From Xylogone sp. PMI_703 (lineage: Eukaryota > Ascomycota > Leotiomycetes), in contig JAJTUQ010000004.1 in NCBI GenBank assembly GCA_021399445.1, forward strand, positions 2,108,001 to 2,172,000: 64,000 nucleotides of DNA. Direction: 5' to 3'. The notes under the pieces are model-generated. The model was not told the origin of the DNA. It saw only the letters and a program-made list of their open reading frames with translations, and ran no database searches. Positions 23,969-35,225 of this stretch are shown in pieces. How positions within the stretch are numbered: position 1 is the first letter of the stretch; every line of letters starts with the position of its first letter. The translations under genes and the position numbers were made by a program.

Positions 23969-24922
23969 ATGCCTTCCTGGTCCGTCAAAAAACACGTCCT
24001 CTCTCCACCACCACTCTCAGAACTGTCCACGGTTATCAACGACGGCCTGAAACATGCCTTCTCCTCGGTTGAAGTATCCGTCGCTGCTTGTCCTGACCTC
24101 CGCCTGCCCCCTTTCAACCTTGCCTCAGAAGGCCTGACAGGGTCAGAACGCATCGCAGACATAGGCGGGCCTCCGAACCTCCATCCCTTTCCAAAATTTG
24201 ATCGCATCTACTCATTTCTCGAGATGACGAAGATGATGGAGATGGGTGAAGATAAGGGTTTCATTATCGGAGCCGGCGCGGGGCCATTCAAGCTTCTCGG
24301 TGTGAACTCCGAGTTGATGCCGAATATGAGCTATGAGCAAGATGGAAATGGGGTGAAAGTTACAAACTTGACTCGATTTGCAAAGGTTGATGATAGTGCA
24401 GCTGGAGGTGTTGTTTGTGAGAGGATCCCGGATGACGATGGTAGTACTGATTGTGGTCTTATGGCGAATCTATTCGGCAGCGAAGGCCAAAGTGGAGATG
24501 TGATCAAGATCGTAGCAAAAGGACGGACAGGGCAAAAGAATTTTACAGACGCCATTCAACATGCATTGAAAGACCGGTACGGGGACCAGACTGTCAGTTT
24601 AGGAGGCGTTTTTGTCATACGAAAAGGAAGGGCCAAGCTTCATGTAATGCCAGATTTCAGTCGTGAGCCACTAGGGATGGGGGATGTGGGAAAATGGTTA
24701 CGATTCTACGATATGGACGCACCGTTGATTTGTCTGAGTGTTTTCCATAGCCATGATATACCTGGGTGGAATCTGAGGATGGAGCATACACACTGCTTCT
24801 CGAATCATGGACAGGGTGGGCATTATCATTTTGATGTCACTCCTGATGATGTTGAATATGAGGCTTATCTGAATACTGCAAGGTACTTGTATAGGATTGA
24901 TCAACCTGAAGGCACACACTAA
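23969..24922 (+). CDS. C11orf54/PTD012-type ester hydrolase (DUF1907)
   Basis: A single-exon protein of 317 aa, the normal family length. It matches the human C11orf54 family, a zinc enzyme with ester hydrolase activity in vitro. Diagnostic parts are PDLRLPPFNLASEGL near the N-terminus, GGPPNLHPFP, FIIGAGAGPF, KLHVMPDFS and the metal-binding block MEHTHCFSNHGQGGHYHFD near the C-terminus (two histidines spaced H-x-H, then GHYHFD). The physiological substrate is unsettled. The family is conserved from bacteria to man and patchy in fungi. ATG at 23969 opens the frame directly before the conserved N-terminus. Confidence 0.93.
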   Translation: MPSWSVKKHVLSPPPLSELSTVINDGLKHAFSSVEVSVAACPDLRLPPFNLASEGLTGSERIADIGGPPNLHPFPKFDRIYSFLEMTKMMEMGEDKGFIIGAGAGPFKLLGVNSELMPNMSYEQDGNGVKVTNLTRFAKVDDSAAGGVVCERIPDDDGSTDCGLMANLFGSEGQSGDVIKIVAKGRTGQKNFTDAIQHALKDRYGDQTVSLGGVFVIRKGRAKLHVMPDFSREPLGMGDVGKWLRFYDMDAPLICLSVFHSHDIPGWNLRMEHTHCFSNHGQGGHYHFDVTPDDVEYEAYLNTARYLYRIDQPEGTH

Positions 24923-25220
24923 GAGAATGAGAAAAGAAGTCTAGAAATATATCTATTGTAGATGTGAACGTGAACTCTTTGATATCTAGATTGTTCCCAT
25001 ATATAGATGACCGATTCCCAGATAATTGCTGTGCGAGAGTAACTGACTCATCTTGCGGTCATATGAGGTACGAGGGAGGTCAGACGTAAGTCTAGTCTAT
25101 AAGCTAGCCCGATATTTCATACACCTCTAAACCTGTCCCAAGTGCCAAATAGGCTCTATAATTTAGCAAAGCTTTCGCATTTCATTAGATCATTTGCCTT
25201 TCTGGCAACATGAAATTCCT
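24923..25220. other. convergent intergenic region
   Basis: 298 bp between convergent 3' ends. No feature seen. Confidence 0.5.
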
Positions 25221-26428
25221 TCACATCAAAGCCTTGTTCAAAGTCATCTGTGCTCGGGTTGGCATGAAAGGACCGGCGGCTTTGGGCTTGTTGCCAAGGA
25301 TCTCCTCAATCTCCTTCATGACCTCATCGTTGAGCTTCGGTAACAGGTCTAAGCACTTAACGTTCTCTTCGATCTGACTTGCTTTTGTAGCACCCAAGAT
25401 AGCCACGGAGACATGGGAGTTCTTGATAACCCAAGCCAGAGCCAGGGAGGCAACCGAACCACCAAGTCTCTCGGCAACCTTAGTCAAGGTCTTGACCTTC
25501 TCAATGATAGCTTTGGTCTCTGGCTTCTCAAGGATGTGCGCTGACGATTTTGAGACATTGGCATATCTGGAGTCAGCTGGGATTCCGTCGTTATACTTTC
25601 CAGTCAAAAGACCCTCCTTGAGTGGAGACCAGATGGTGGTGCCGTAGTTGTACAGCTTGTACAATGGCGCATATTCATATTCGAATCGCTCACGGTGGAA
25701 CATGTTGTACTGTGGCTGCTCTACAACCGGACCTTGCAGGCCAAGTTTGGTGGCAATATGTTGGGCGTGCTCAATCTCGAATGCGCTCCACTCGGAAGTG
25801 CCCCAGTAGTGCGCCTGGCCATTCTGAATGATCTGGTTGAAGGCGCGAACAGTCTCCTCCATAGGAGTGCACCAGAAATCGGCACGGTGAGCATAGACAA
25901 CGTCAACATGATCGAGCTCAAGGCGCTTCAGGGAGCGCTTCATGCCCTCGATAATGTGTTTTCGCGACAAACCGTGGTTGTTAGGGAAGCCGTTTCCTAG
26001 GGCCGCAAATCAGCATTATCAACTAAAAGGGCGATTGAGAAACCATTCGAAGTAGTATCTTCTTCGCGAACTAAAAGAGAATAATATCAATAGCTAGGTT
26101 CCTTACCGTCACCGAAAAAGAGCTTTGTGGCGATAACGTAGTCGTCGCGCTCGAAGTTGCACTTCTTCAACGCCTTTCCCATGATGATCTCAGACTTGCC
26201 CTCGGCGTAAACCTCAGCAGTGTCGAAGAAGTTGATGCCATGATCCCAAGCTGCCTGGAGGCAAGATGCAGTCTGCTCAACTTCCTTAACTCCCTGGTCC
26301 GAGCCGTATGTGAGCCAGCCACCAAGACCCAAGACAGAGACCTTCAGGCCAGTATCACCAAGGTAGCGGAAGAGCATGTTCTTTGGCTCAAACCGCTTGC
26401 CGGTCTGGGGATACCCTTGGTCAGGCAT
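25221..26428 (-). CDS. aldo-keto reductase, Kv-channel beta-subunit-like
   Basis: A 365-aa protein from two exons (26428-26107, 25996-25221) with a 110-bp intron. An NADPH-dependent TIM-barrel AKR close to the voltage-gated K+ channel beta subunits (AKR6). The catalytic tetrad is visible: Asp and Tyr in [15 protein letters not shown], Lys in VIATKLFFG, His in VVYAHRAD. The cofactor block [17 protein letters not shown] is also present. The chosen start ([17 protein letters not shown]) fits the family, but the frame stays open upstream for about 100 codons with ATGs at 26656 and 26683. This would add a basic, Ser-rich N-terminus that looks like a mitochondrial presequence (see findings). Confidence 0.92.
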
Positions 26429-28000
26429 TGTGGAATTGAGTCTCTTAGGATATCTGAGGTTGTCTATTGGATTATTGACAAGGCTGGAGGTAGGGCGGGG
26501 TAGAGCGGTAGTAAAGGTGGTAATTACTGCTCTAGGATGAAGAGAGGAACGAGAGGAAATGGAAGAGAGACAGCGACGCTGGGGAGAAATAAATAATGAA
26601 GAAACATGATGACGCCCAGGGATGGGGGATTTTCCGGGCCGACATAATGCAGCCATTGATTTAGGCGGCTGGATGACGACCATGACTCTGATCGAGGGGC
26701 ACAAAAGGGAGGGGCAGGTCAGTGAAGAAGAGTGGGACACCAGGGCTGCACCTTATGCCGCAAGTGGTAGAGAGTGGTGGATCCTGCGGTGGCTCTTGGG
26801 CCGAACTGTGATGAAATCAAGCTGCTTGATGCAATGCGCCTTATTAAATTAGCCGTCCAGTTCTGTCTAGGTGCAGAAAACCAAAAGCCTCGGTTTCTGT
26901 TCCTCTGTTCTCGTAATGAAGCTGTCTACCCGCTATTCCGCGGTGGTTTGGATGAGATGACCACTGGCAATGAGATAATCAGAGATAATCGGAGACAATT
27001 AGACTTGAACAGCGGGAGTAATGAAGTCATGTCAGCCCCAAAAATATCGGCACATACAGAAGAGGCTCTCTTAGGAGCAATTAACGTTACAGTGCATGGA
27101 GGTTTCCATATGCAAAGATAGAGGGGTTCGCCCGTGGAAAGCTCTAGCAACGATTTATTAATTATCCCAAGACACACACTAGAGTAAAAAGGGTCTTATT
27201 AATCTCCTAAGATCAGCAATCTCACGTTCGTCATTCGACTGACGAAATTGGCTGCAGTGGTCCTTCCGTCATAATCATCACCGAAAGTCCCACAAGCTTT
27301 GCCCGCCTCGACGCTAAATTACGAGCGGAGCACCCAATTGCAAGCAATTTGAATAGTCCTTACATTTTCCGTGACAAGGTCAAACACCTCTTCCCTTTTT
27401 GGGGTTGGCTACCCAAACCTTGATGGCGCTGTCCTTAACTCCTAAGCTGTCTGGATTGCGGAGTTAAACCGGCTTTGATGACAAATGCAGAACTTATCAT
27501 TATCTCCTACAAAGGCACAGTAAAAAGTAAACATATTCATAAGGCGAAAGAGGTGGAAAGAAATATAGGTCCAAGCAGTGCAATTCCTGATTGGACACCA
27601 AGCCTAATCTCCGAGCGTCACAATCAGAATTTCAACATTAGAGAGATGGTACACATTTTTCTGAAGCTTCTTCGCCGAATATGACAGCGGCAATAGCGCT
27701 TTTCTTTGTAATATACCAAATCTTCCGATTAACAGCGCATTCAACAATGTTTGAAAGACGATAGGAATCGTCTTAGGGCGCTCATAGACATTATACGGTT
27801 GACTCAAGTACCACTCGCGTTAGATTAACCAACAATTAATAATTAAATTTTTATTGATCTACTAAACTTTGGTATACTCAATTGTTTTTCTCTATATATC
27901 TAGCTACTTTATAATCGTCAGACTCTATAGTAATTTATTCAAACATAACTAGCTCAAAACAAGGAGGTAAATAATGGTCAAAGATCATCAGTGCGTATGC
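26429..28000. other. 1.6-kb gene-poor region
   Basis: AKR promoter and possible 5' exon sequence to about 26740, then AT-rich DNA (27150-27990) without a supported gene. Confidence 0.4.
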
Positions 28001-28199
28001 CTCAGGCGTTACAAACTCAAGCCCCCTACGGGGCTTTGCTTACAGGGCCCCAGGCCTGTAAGCATGCTGAAAGAGAGCCAACGGCTGAAAGAGAGCCAAC
28101 GGCCGCAGGGCATTGGCGATACGGTAAAGCCCGTAGAGTGCGGCACAGCCCGTACAGTAGGCCTAAAGCCCCGTAAGCTGAAGCCTTGCAGCGCCTGAG
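28001..28199. mobile_element. GC-rich MITE-like element with terminal inverted repeats
   Basis: A 199-bp GC-rich block in AT-rich DNA. The ends are inverted copies. CTCAGGCG at 28001-28008 matches CGCCTGAG at 28192-28199. The similarity continues inward with mostly transition differences and a small gap to TACGGGGCTTT (28027-28037) against AAAGCCCCGTA (28165-28175), giving ~35-bp imperfect terminal repeats. TGC stands on both outer flanks (27998-28000, 28200-28202), a possible 3-bp target duplication. Inside are a hairpin (28038-28046 with 28055-28063) and an 18-bp tandem duplication (28066-28101). It has no coding capacity, so it would be non-autonomous. The class is not recognised. Confidence 0.55.
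28066..28101. repeat. 18-bp tandem duplication inside the MITE-like element
   Basis: Two perfect head-to-tail copies, 28066-28083 and 28084-28101, each starting GCTGAAAGAGAGCC. Confidence 0.9.
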
Positions 28200-28249
28200 T
28201 GCTTTAGGCCGACAAGCTTTGGCTGCTTGGCCGTCAATTACCTCTTTGT

Positions 28250-28690
28250 TTTTGGTTGGACCCGAACATCTTCAAACCCAGGATCGAGATCATAAGCACG
28301 TTTGTGAATCCAGTTGAGGGCGGCCATTACACGGCCCAAGTAGTAGACGCGAGAATTGTCCTTAGAGGGCAAATCAGGGTTGCGAAGGTGACAAAGGAGA
28401 TTAAGAGCAGGTTATACCGCCTTGCTGACCCAAGCAACGGAAATCAGATCCCAACTCTTCTCCACCCAGACTTCAATCTCGATGACAAGCAGCAGGTCCA
28501 CTGCCTCCCTCTCCTTACTACTGACGTGTTTCCTGCGGGTAGTAGCGCTGCACCCGCTTTGTTCGGTTTACTACTAGAGCCTGTTGAAGGAGCTCTCAGC
28601 ACGTATGAACGATTAGGAACCTTCAAAATCACCGGAAATTACTGCTCTTGGTTTGATGACTGTGATAAGCTTAAGATAACTCTAAATTAA
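28250..28690 (+). pseudogene. C-terminal fragment of a HET-domain protein
   Basis: A frame of ~145 codons ends at 28690 but has no usable ATG; the first possible start is a TTG. The translation resembles the C-terminal region of fungal HET (heterokaryon incompatibility) proteins: VVDARIVLRGQI, then VHCLPLL, APALFGLLLEPVEG and STYERLGTFKI near the end. The N-terminal HET domain that would carry the function is missing; upstream lies the GC-rich MITE-like element and AT-rich DNA. I read it as a 5'-truncated relic. Whether the insertion caused the loss is inference. Family assignment is by pattern only. Confidence 0.55.
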
Positions 28691-29326
28691 TTAGATTGAA
28701 GAAAAATCACAAGTCTATAACGAAAAAAAGGATTACTGATATTTCATTTGGGCTATACTATTGTAACATGCAACTAAAGTAACATCTATGTATAAGATGG
28801 ATACATCTTAGAATTTGTTCAATTACACTTAGTGACTTGCTAGCTGTTAACTCAGGTCTACGTCCATAAAATGGCTGGTCAGTAAGGCTATGAAGAACAG
28901 CGTAAAATTATTGAATATCAGTCATCAATGCATTTCAAACCCAATATCGGGAATGCACAAATATAGTATCATACCACTGATTGATGATCTTTGCTGCATC
29001 AGTCGGTACGGGATCTAATTGTTAACCTCCCTTCCCCTCACGTAAGCCTTTCCATTTAATATGCTATAAAGTTAGAAGTATATATCCCTGGCTATCATCA
29101 TTTCGGTTTGCCAGATTGCTATACTGATAAATTCAACAACAAGACGTTGCGTATTTCTCATTCTACTACTCCTGAGCACTTTAAATCTACGGCTCACGGA
29201 AGAGCCCGGCTATAGCAAATGGTCGCACCAGAAGTAGTCATCTCATGCCACAGGTAGTCTACAGAGAAACCAGTCAGATGCCTACCCAAAGTTCTATCGA
29301 CATCCCAATCTTCTATCGATGTCTCA
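28691..29326. other. intergenic, no gene seen
   Basis: 636 bp, AT-rich. No supported feature. Confidence 0.5.
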
Positions 29327-30071
29327 TCAACAGTATGGTAGCAGTGGGTTAGAACAGCTACCAGCAATGAACCCCTGGCTTGTTCTTATAACATCTGGTT
29401 CAAATATCTGCGCAGAAGGATCCAATATATGATCGATTATGTGCACAATACCCTGGGTAAATCAGACACCATCAAATACCGTAGAACTTGGATGACTTAC
29501 GCTGGTTGTGGGTAAATCGGCACTTGTCACCGTGGATACATTATTCAGCATCAGCTGACCTCCAACAACCTGAGTACCAATGTAGAGAAAACTGCCTGTC
29601 TGGATGCGAGTATACGACGTGTTGAAAGCTGAGGACTTAAGGGCGGAGTTGGGAATATAGTGATGCTGGATCAGATTTCCCAGCCACCATTTTCCTTTTG
29701 GCGTGGCTGCAAATGTAGAGTAATATGTCCCTGTGTTGTTGAACGCGGTATTTGATGGCGCAAGGAAGGTATATGTCCACTGTGGAGCAGTATCAAACGC
29801 TTGAAGAAAGCCTGTGACATAAGTCAGTATGACAGCTGTCTTATAGTCTTTAGACTCATTTCTCACCTCCACACTCCGACAGGACTTGAGCAAGGGTAGA
29901 TAAGTCCTCGCGTGACTTCACAAAGTCAAGGAGAGTAACTATACTGGAGTTCTTTGAGGGCACATAGGCCCCTTCTGGAGTAGGTACATAGCTTAATGGT
30001 TGGCGATCGAGTATGTCGCAGTACGCACTCGTAAATGTGAGTAAGTATGGAAAGATGGTTGATAATCTCAT
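29327..30071 (-). CDS. secreted fasciclin (FAS1) domain protein
   Basis: A 213-aa protein from three exons (30071-29867, 29811-29501, 29452-29327) with introns of 55 and 48 bp. The start MRLSTIFPYLLTFTSAY is a signal peptide. One FAS1 domain follows. Its two halves are marked by VTLLDFVKSREDLSTLAQVL and YTFLAPSNTAFNN (H1 region), then NLIQHHYIPNSAL, and finally GIVHIIDHILDP (H2 region), which appears only across the last intron. Several N-x-S/T sites are present. FAS1 proteins bind cell-wall or matrix glycans and mediate adhesion. It shares a 329-bp divergent promoter with the GH27 gene, so co-expression is likely. No GPI signal is evident. Confidence 0.88.
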
Positions 30072-30400
30072 GGTCAACACTCAGTATATACAGAAACAGA
30101 AATTTTCATATATGGAGTCTTCATGAGACCAGTCGCAAGTAGTATATAAAAACTATCTAGTAATGCATCGATTTCTTCTAGGAGTTTGTCTGAATTCCCC
30201 CACACTAATGTCCTGATATTCCGGGGTAGATGCCGGGGTATCTGTCTGGACCTCCGGTAGTTTTCCCGCTCCCATCTAGCTAATGAACGATCTAAGCCCA
30301 TCTTCTTTAAGTTAGATCCGATAATGTCATGTCTTATATTGAATGTTGAACGACACTGTCGTTTCTGTGGTCAATAGCGTTTCTGGACCGTTTTGGCAAA
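30072..30400. promoter_or_regulatory. shared divergent promoter, FAS1 and GH27
   Basis: A 329-bp intergenic region between two divergent starts, both for secreted proteins. It contains CGG-N8-CCG at 30222-30235, about midway. Shared control is inference. Confidence 0.55.
30222..30235. promoter_or_regulatory. CGG-N8-CCG palindrome (candidate Zn2Cys6 site)
   Basis: CGG GGTAGATG CCG, 151 bp from the FAS1 ATG and 166 bp from the GH27 ATG. The same spacing recurs at 34470 and 40453 in the other two promoters of this cluster. Inverted CGG triplets are the usual target of Zn2Cys6 dimers. Confidence 0.45.
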
Positions 30401-31822
30401 ATGTTGTTTCCTGTAGCAGCAGTTTGTATAGCTACCATTGTTCCCGTATGCCTTGGAAGCGTGAATCCCAAAACCCCACAGATGGGTAAGCAACTTTTTG
30501 AAATATATATCCAAATAACCATTACGCATCAGCTATTTCTGAGTAAAATGCTCACAGCATGATAGGATGGAACAGCTGGAATACGTTCAAAACAAACTTC
30601 AATGAGAGCGTGATCAAAAGCACAGCAGAAACGCTCGTTTCCTCTGGACTAGCAAAAGCAGGATATAAATATGTAGTTCTTGATGATGGCTGGCAAGCCT
30701 ATAGTAGGGACAGCAGTGGTCGCCAACAAGTGAATGTTACCAAGTTTCCATCGGGGATCAAATCTCTAGCAGACTATGTCCACGACTTAGGCCTCAAAAT
30801 CGGTATCTATAGGTAAGCTACAATCGACATCAAATAGACACTCAATCCTGACATATTAGTGATGCGGGCATTTATGATTGTGCATTCTATCCTGGGAGCT
30901 ACGGCAATGAGGAATTGGATGCTGCGACGTACGCCTCCTGGGACGTCGACTACCTCAAATATGACAACTGTGGATCATTTCACGCAAGTACTTTATCTCC
31001 TCAAGAGCGATTTATTACAATGGGAAATGCACTCAAGAACTCTGGTCGCAACATCTTCTATTCCCTGTGCCAATGGGGGAACCAATTTCCATGGTATTGG
31101 GCAGACCAGTTCAGTGATTCGTATCGCATGTCCGGTGACATAAAATCGTCTTTTGCGGCGGATAGTAGTGGTGTGTGCAAAACAGCCTATTGCTTAAATA
31201 CGGGATACGCTGGTGTGAGCGTTTTGACAATGATTCGGAAAATGAGAGAACTCTCTCAATTTCAAAAACCAGGCTCATGGGGTTCGTATTAGAATTCTCA
31301 CCGCATACTCACATACACATGTACTGATGCAATTTCGCAGCTGATATGGACATGCTTGAAATCGGTACAGGGACAATGAATGAATATGAAGAGCAGACTC
31401 ACTTCTCATTCTGGGCAGCCCTAAAATCTCCTCTCATCATTGGCGCAGATATCACGAAAATGAATAAATCATCCTTGGATATCCTTCTCAACAAGGAAAT
31501 TATTGCTATATCTCAAGACTCTGGCGGAATTGCAGCCACATACCTTCCAGAGCTATCCGTAGAGAACTCCATCCAAGTCTGGGCCGGTCCACTTAGTGCT
31601 GGCCATTTCGAACACGTTGTCTTAGCATTGAACTATGGATTGACGGCTACAGATATCACAATCCCTTGGAGTGGGATCCCTGAACTGCAGACCAGCCCAA
31701 GAGCACGTTACAAGGTTAGGGATGTTTGGGAGGGCAAGGATTTAGGCACAATCACTGGGGAAATCACATTGAAAAATGTCAGTAGTCATCAGACAAAAGT
31801 TCTGATCCTTTCAAGAGCATAG
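30401..31822 (+). CDS. GH27 alpha-galactosidase, secreted
   Basis: A 411-aa protein from four exons (30401-30485, 30566-30812, 30860-31281, 31341-31822). Exon 1 encodes a signal peptide (MLFPVAAVCIATIVPVCLG). The junction to exon 2 at acceptor GATAG restores the family hallmark TPQMGWNSWNTF, which supports the model. The nucleophile Asp lies in YLKYDNCG and the acid/base Asp in YRMSGDI. Other marks are DDGWQAYSRDSSG, GIYSDAG and SWADMDMLEIG. GH27 releases terminal alpha-galactose from galactomannan, raffinose-type sugars or other glycans outside the cell. Length is typical for a single-module enzyme (about 400-450 aa). Its neighbours suggest a carbohydrate cluster. Confidence 0.95.
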
Positions 31823-32333
31823 AAATTGTTTTAAACAAGAGAAATTATGTAAAAAGATGCAAACAATCCTTCTCTCGGCTTATGAACCAGTTGGATGCAC
31901 CATGCAGTACCTTGCACGCCAGAACATATAAACTCTCATATGAAACCGAATACTTTCCAGGTGAGTCTATATAAAAGTACTGTGATTGAAGAGTCGTAGA
32001 GGCTGACCAGCCTTGCGTCAAGATGCATCATCACAAGAGCCTCAAAGCCTTCAACATGTGTAATTTATTCACTTCACACTGGTAAACCTCTCTTTTATGG
32101 GATTCTCGAGATTCATGGGATTTTACGACTCTTTTGGATAGTTCTTCGCATATAAGTGTAAGATTGTACATAAATTTGGTTTTTAGAGTCATCATAGTTA
32201 TTAATATGCCCATCTCCCCTTGAGTCCATATCTTCATTCAGAAATTCTGTCTCTTTCAAACCAGCCTGAGTCAGGATGGCCTTCACTGCACAAGCAACCG
32301 CCATACATAGAAGAATATCAAGTGACTCTCATC
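31823..32333. other. convergent intergenic region
   Basis: 511 bp between convergent 3' ends. Short minus-strand frames only. Confidence 0.5.
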
Positions 32334-34178
32334 TTACAGCACATATCTGAAGTCTGGGTTCTCCTTATCTGTGAGATCATCGAATGCTAAGGCGTGAGTG
32401 ATCTTCTCATCAACATGCTGGGCTGCATCCGGGCTGCTCAGCGCTGCTGCCGCTGCAAGCCGTTTAGCTTTGTTCCGGCGGACGAGAATGATACGCAGGA
32501 TAGCGAGAAAAATGTTAAATAGGACATATAGACAAAAATGTGCAGTGAATCCTTTCTTGTATCGAGGCGCATCAGAATTTTGGAAAATCTAAGATTGGTG
32601 CGTTAGTTTATTGATCTCAGTTTTGTCATTAAGGAAGGTTCGTACCTGTGGGGCCGTCATATTTCCTGCTGCCCAGGCTACAAAGGTCATTGCTAGTGTT
32701 GTAGACTTCTTTGTTTGGCCGGCAACATTACGGGAGATGAGAGAAAAAATTAAGTTGCCTTCAGCGAGATAGAACTGAGTGCAATAGAATGCTATAAGAA
32801 GACCAACCCTTGTGTGGTGAGTTGGCTGAATACTATATATGACTGCTGTTCCAACAATAGCTGGGCTACGAAATAGTTAGTAGGATTGTTTATCTGTTAA
32901 AGCCAGTAAGGGATACTGGTTGTCGAGTTCACTTACATTGTCCAAATCTAATAAGCCGTTAGTAACGACCACTCATACTACGATTGGAAGACTTACATGC
33001 ATAATAATAGCAGTTTGTTTCGTACTTTGAGCCAATGCAGCTCCTCCTACCATGACCAAAATCGTTACGCCACCCTGAGCTATGTTTAACAACTGAGTCT
33101 GAAGGACAGTAAACCCAAACGAGGCAATGATGAGATTTGAGAAGACACCAAGACCTCCAATAATCAGGGTCGAGGTAATTTGCAGCATAATATAGCACCA
33201 GATAACCGGATCCAAGACGGCCTCGACCATCTGATAGCGCTTATAAGTCTTATTTTGGATACCAGTCTCATTGGCTCGTACTCGCTCGATCATCAATCGC
33301 TTCTGATCTTCATTAAAACACTTAGCTTTCATGGGACTGTCAGGAAGCCACCAGCCGATGAAGACAGCCCAGGCACATGTGACACACCCGAGAACCAGGA
33401 AAAGCAGCTGCCAGGAGTAGATTGAATGGCCCACGTAGTGAGATGCCCCCCATGCAATAATCCCTCCAACCATGAGCTGAACTCCAGTCATACAGTACCA
33501 CAGAGAGGTCAACACGGCTTGCTCACGCTGGGTATACCACATGGTAGTCATGATGATGAATGCTGGCTGGACGCATGCCTCAAATATACCAAGGAGGAAG
33601 CGCACTACCATCAAGCTCTTGAAGTCTTTGGCAGCAGCAGAACAGGTAATAACGCAGCCCCATAAAAACACATTGGCCTGTTGCAAGAGTAAGCATATGC
33701 TGTTCGTATTTTGTATGGATTTATAACGCTCACGGAAAGATACTTCGCCACAGGAAGCTTCTGGAGGAGAAGATTCGTGGGGTATTCTCCAACGAGAACT
33801 CCCATATACAGAATGGTTCCCAACCATGAGTAATCCTGGCCAACTAGGTGTGCATCGGTCTTGATGCCCATGATAGAGGCGAAACCTAGAGTGCCCTTAT
33901 CCAACGACTGGCAGAAATAAGTTCCCAGCATGCATGCAAGGATTCTTTTATTGATGGTCCGGAAGAGCTTCTTATTAGTCTCTTCATCAATAAATGCTCC
34001 CACTTCTCCAGCATAAGCTGCAGTCTGACGAAAAGGTTAGCACCAGATCATGAAGCAAAACGTGTTCACAAAATCTCACCTCCTCATCCTTATCAAGATG
34101 GTCTCGTGGAACTGTGGCTGTATGCGGAGTGATCTCGTCGACATGACGGGCAGATGCAGAATTCTCCTCTTGGCCCAT
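32334..34178 (-). CDS. MFS transporter, anion:cation symporter family (DAL5/allantoate permease-like)
   Basis: A 518-aa protein from six exons (34178-34080, 34024-33734, 33677-32997, 32947-32937, 32865-32646, 32588-32334). Exon 4 is an 11-nt micro-exon encoding most of IWTI. ACS-family marks: CMLGTYFCQSLDKGTLGFASIMG in the first helix region, WLGTILYMGVLVGEYPTNLLL, RFLLGIFEACVQPAFIIMTTMWYTQREQ and GWWLPDSPMKAKC; the second half holds SLISRNVAGQTKKSTT and GNMTAPQIFQ. The family imports organic anions such as allantoate, nicotinate, vitamins and, in some members, uronates. The substrate is not determined. It is divergent from a Zn2Cys6 factor and close to GH27 and GH88 genes. Confidence 0.9.
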
Positions 34179-35225
34179 GCTGATGGTATTGACAAGTTGC
34201 TTGTTGTGACGGATAATTGGCAGCGGCAATTCTCAGAAGCACGAGATTGTCCTTAAGTGATCTTCGACCGAATCTGGAAAGCAGACGAGTGGTGAACCGA
34301 TGCAGCTTCTCCAGCAAGGACGGGGTATAATCTGGGGGTCCCGCGAATAGTACATATACCTGACAATCTGCGGAGAAGAGTTTTCCCCATAGTGTATTCG
34401 ACAGGCAGGACCCGGTACGCCCCCGGAGATGGAGTGCATGGTTGGAAGAGAAGGGAGTTGGAGAATTTGCGGAGTGGACGCCGACACTTCGCCCGGTGGC
34501 CGGTGAACTATGGAGCCACTAGAGGCAACTAGGGCCATACGAAGATCGCACTTTCTTATTAATAATAGCAGCAACTAGCTGGATTCACATGGTTATATGT
34601 ACATATCTTTCCAGGAAGTCAGTCGCACTCTCGAGCGCTTGAGATTTGCTTCAAGCTCACCTTAATCTTGACAGGAGCTATGGTTGAGCATAGCCATAAG
34701 CGAAAGTAGAGTACTCGTAGTTGTAAGACTGTGAAGCGGTGAAACCGTAACTTACAAGCCGAAGAGAAAGGCCACTTCAGCGTCCATTTTTGTCTTGCTG
34801 CCCCTTGGAAGAACTAATATATTATGAAGCTATGGTCAGGCCATCCCTCCTCCCCAGCAGTGCATCCATTGGCACGCATAACCTGCAGGCCTGACAGCAG
34901 CCCCCTTGGGCCTAATTATTGGCCCAGCGAGTGAGAGAGCGATTCCCTTCTGCTGGGTGATGGCAAATAAATGATCACAAATGATCACAGCGACTCCAGA
35001 ACCCCGCAGGGTCAGCAAAGCAAAGCCAAGCCAACGTCCAGCGTACAGCGTACAGCGTTGCCCAGCTCGATCCCCGCAAAAAAGGGTAAATTTCCCCAGG
35101 GGCACTAGGGCTCCTGCACCACCAATGGCTTTGGCACGTCACAAACCCATGCTGGAGATGCATCCTCTTCCTGTAAAAAAGGCACAACTTCCTGTTCCTG
35201 CTGTGTCTGGTTACACTTGCTCGCT
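34179..35225. promoter_or_regulatory. divergent promoter of MFS transporter and Zn2Cys6 factor
   Basis: 1,047 bp without a supported gene. It contains CGG-N8-CCG (34470-34483) and a direct CGG-N8-CGG (34413-34426). Confidence 0.45.
34470..34483. promoter_or_regulatory. CGG-N8-CCG palindrome (candidate Zn2Cys6 site)
   Basis: CGG AGTGGACG CCG, 292 bp upstream of the MFS ATG and 743 bp upstream of the factor's ATG. Same spacing as the sites at 30222 and 40453. Confidence 0.4.
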
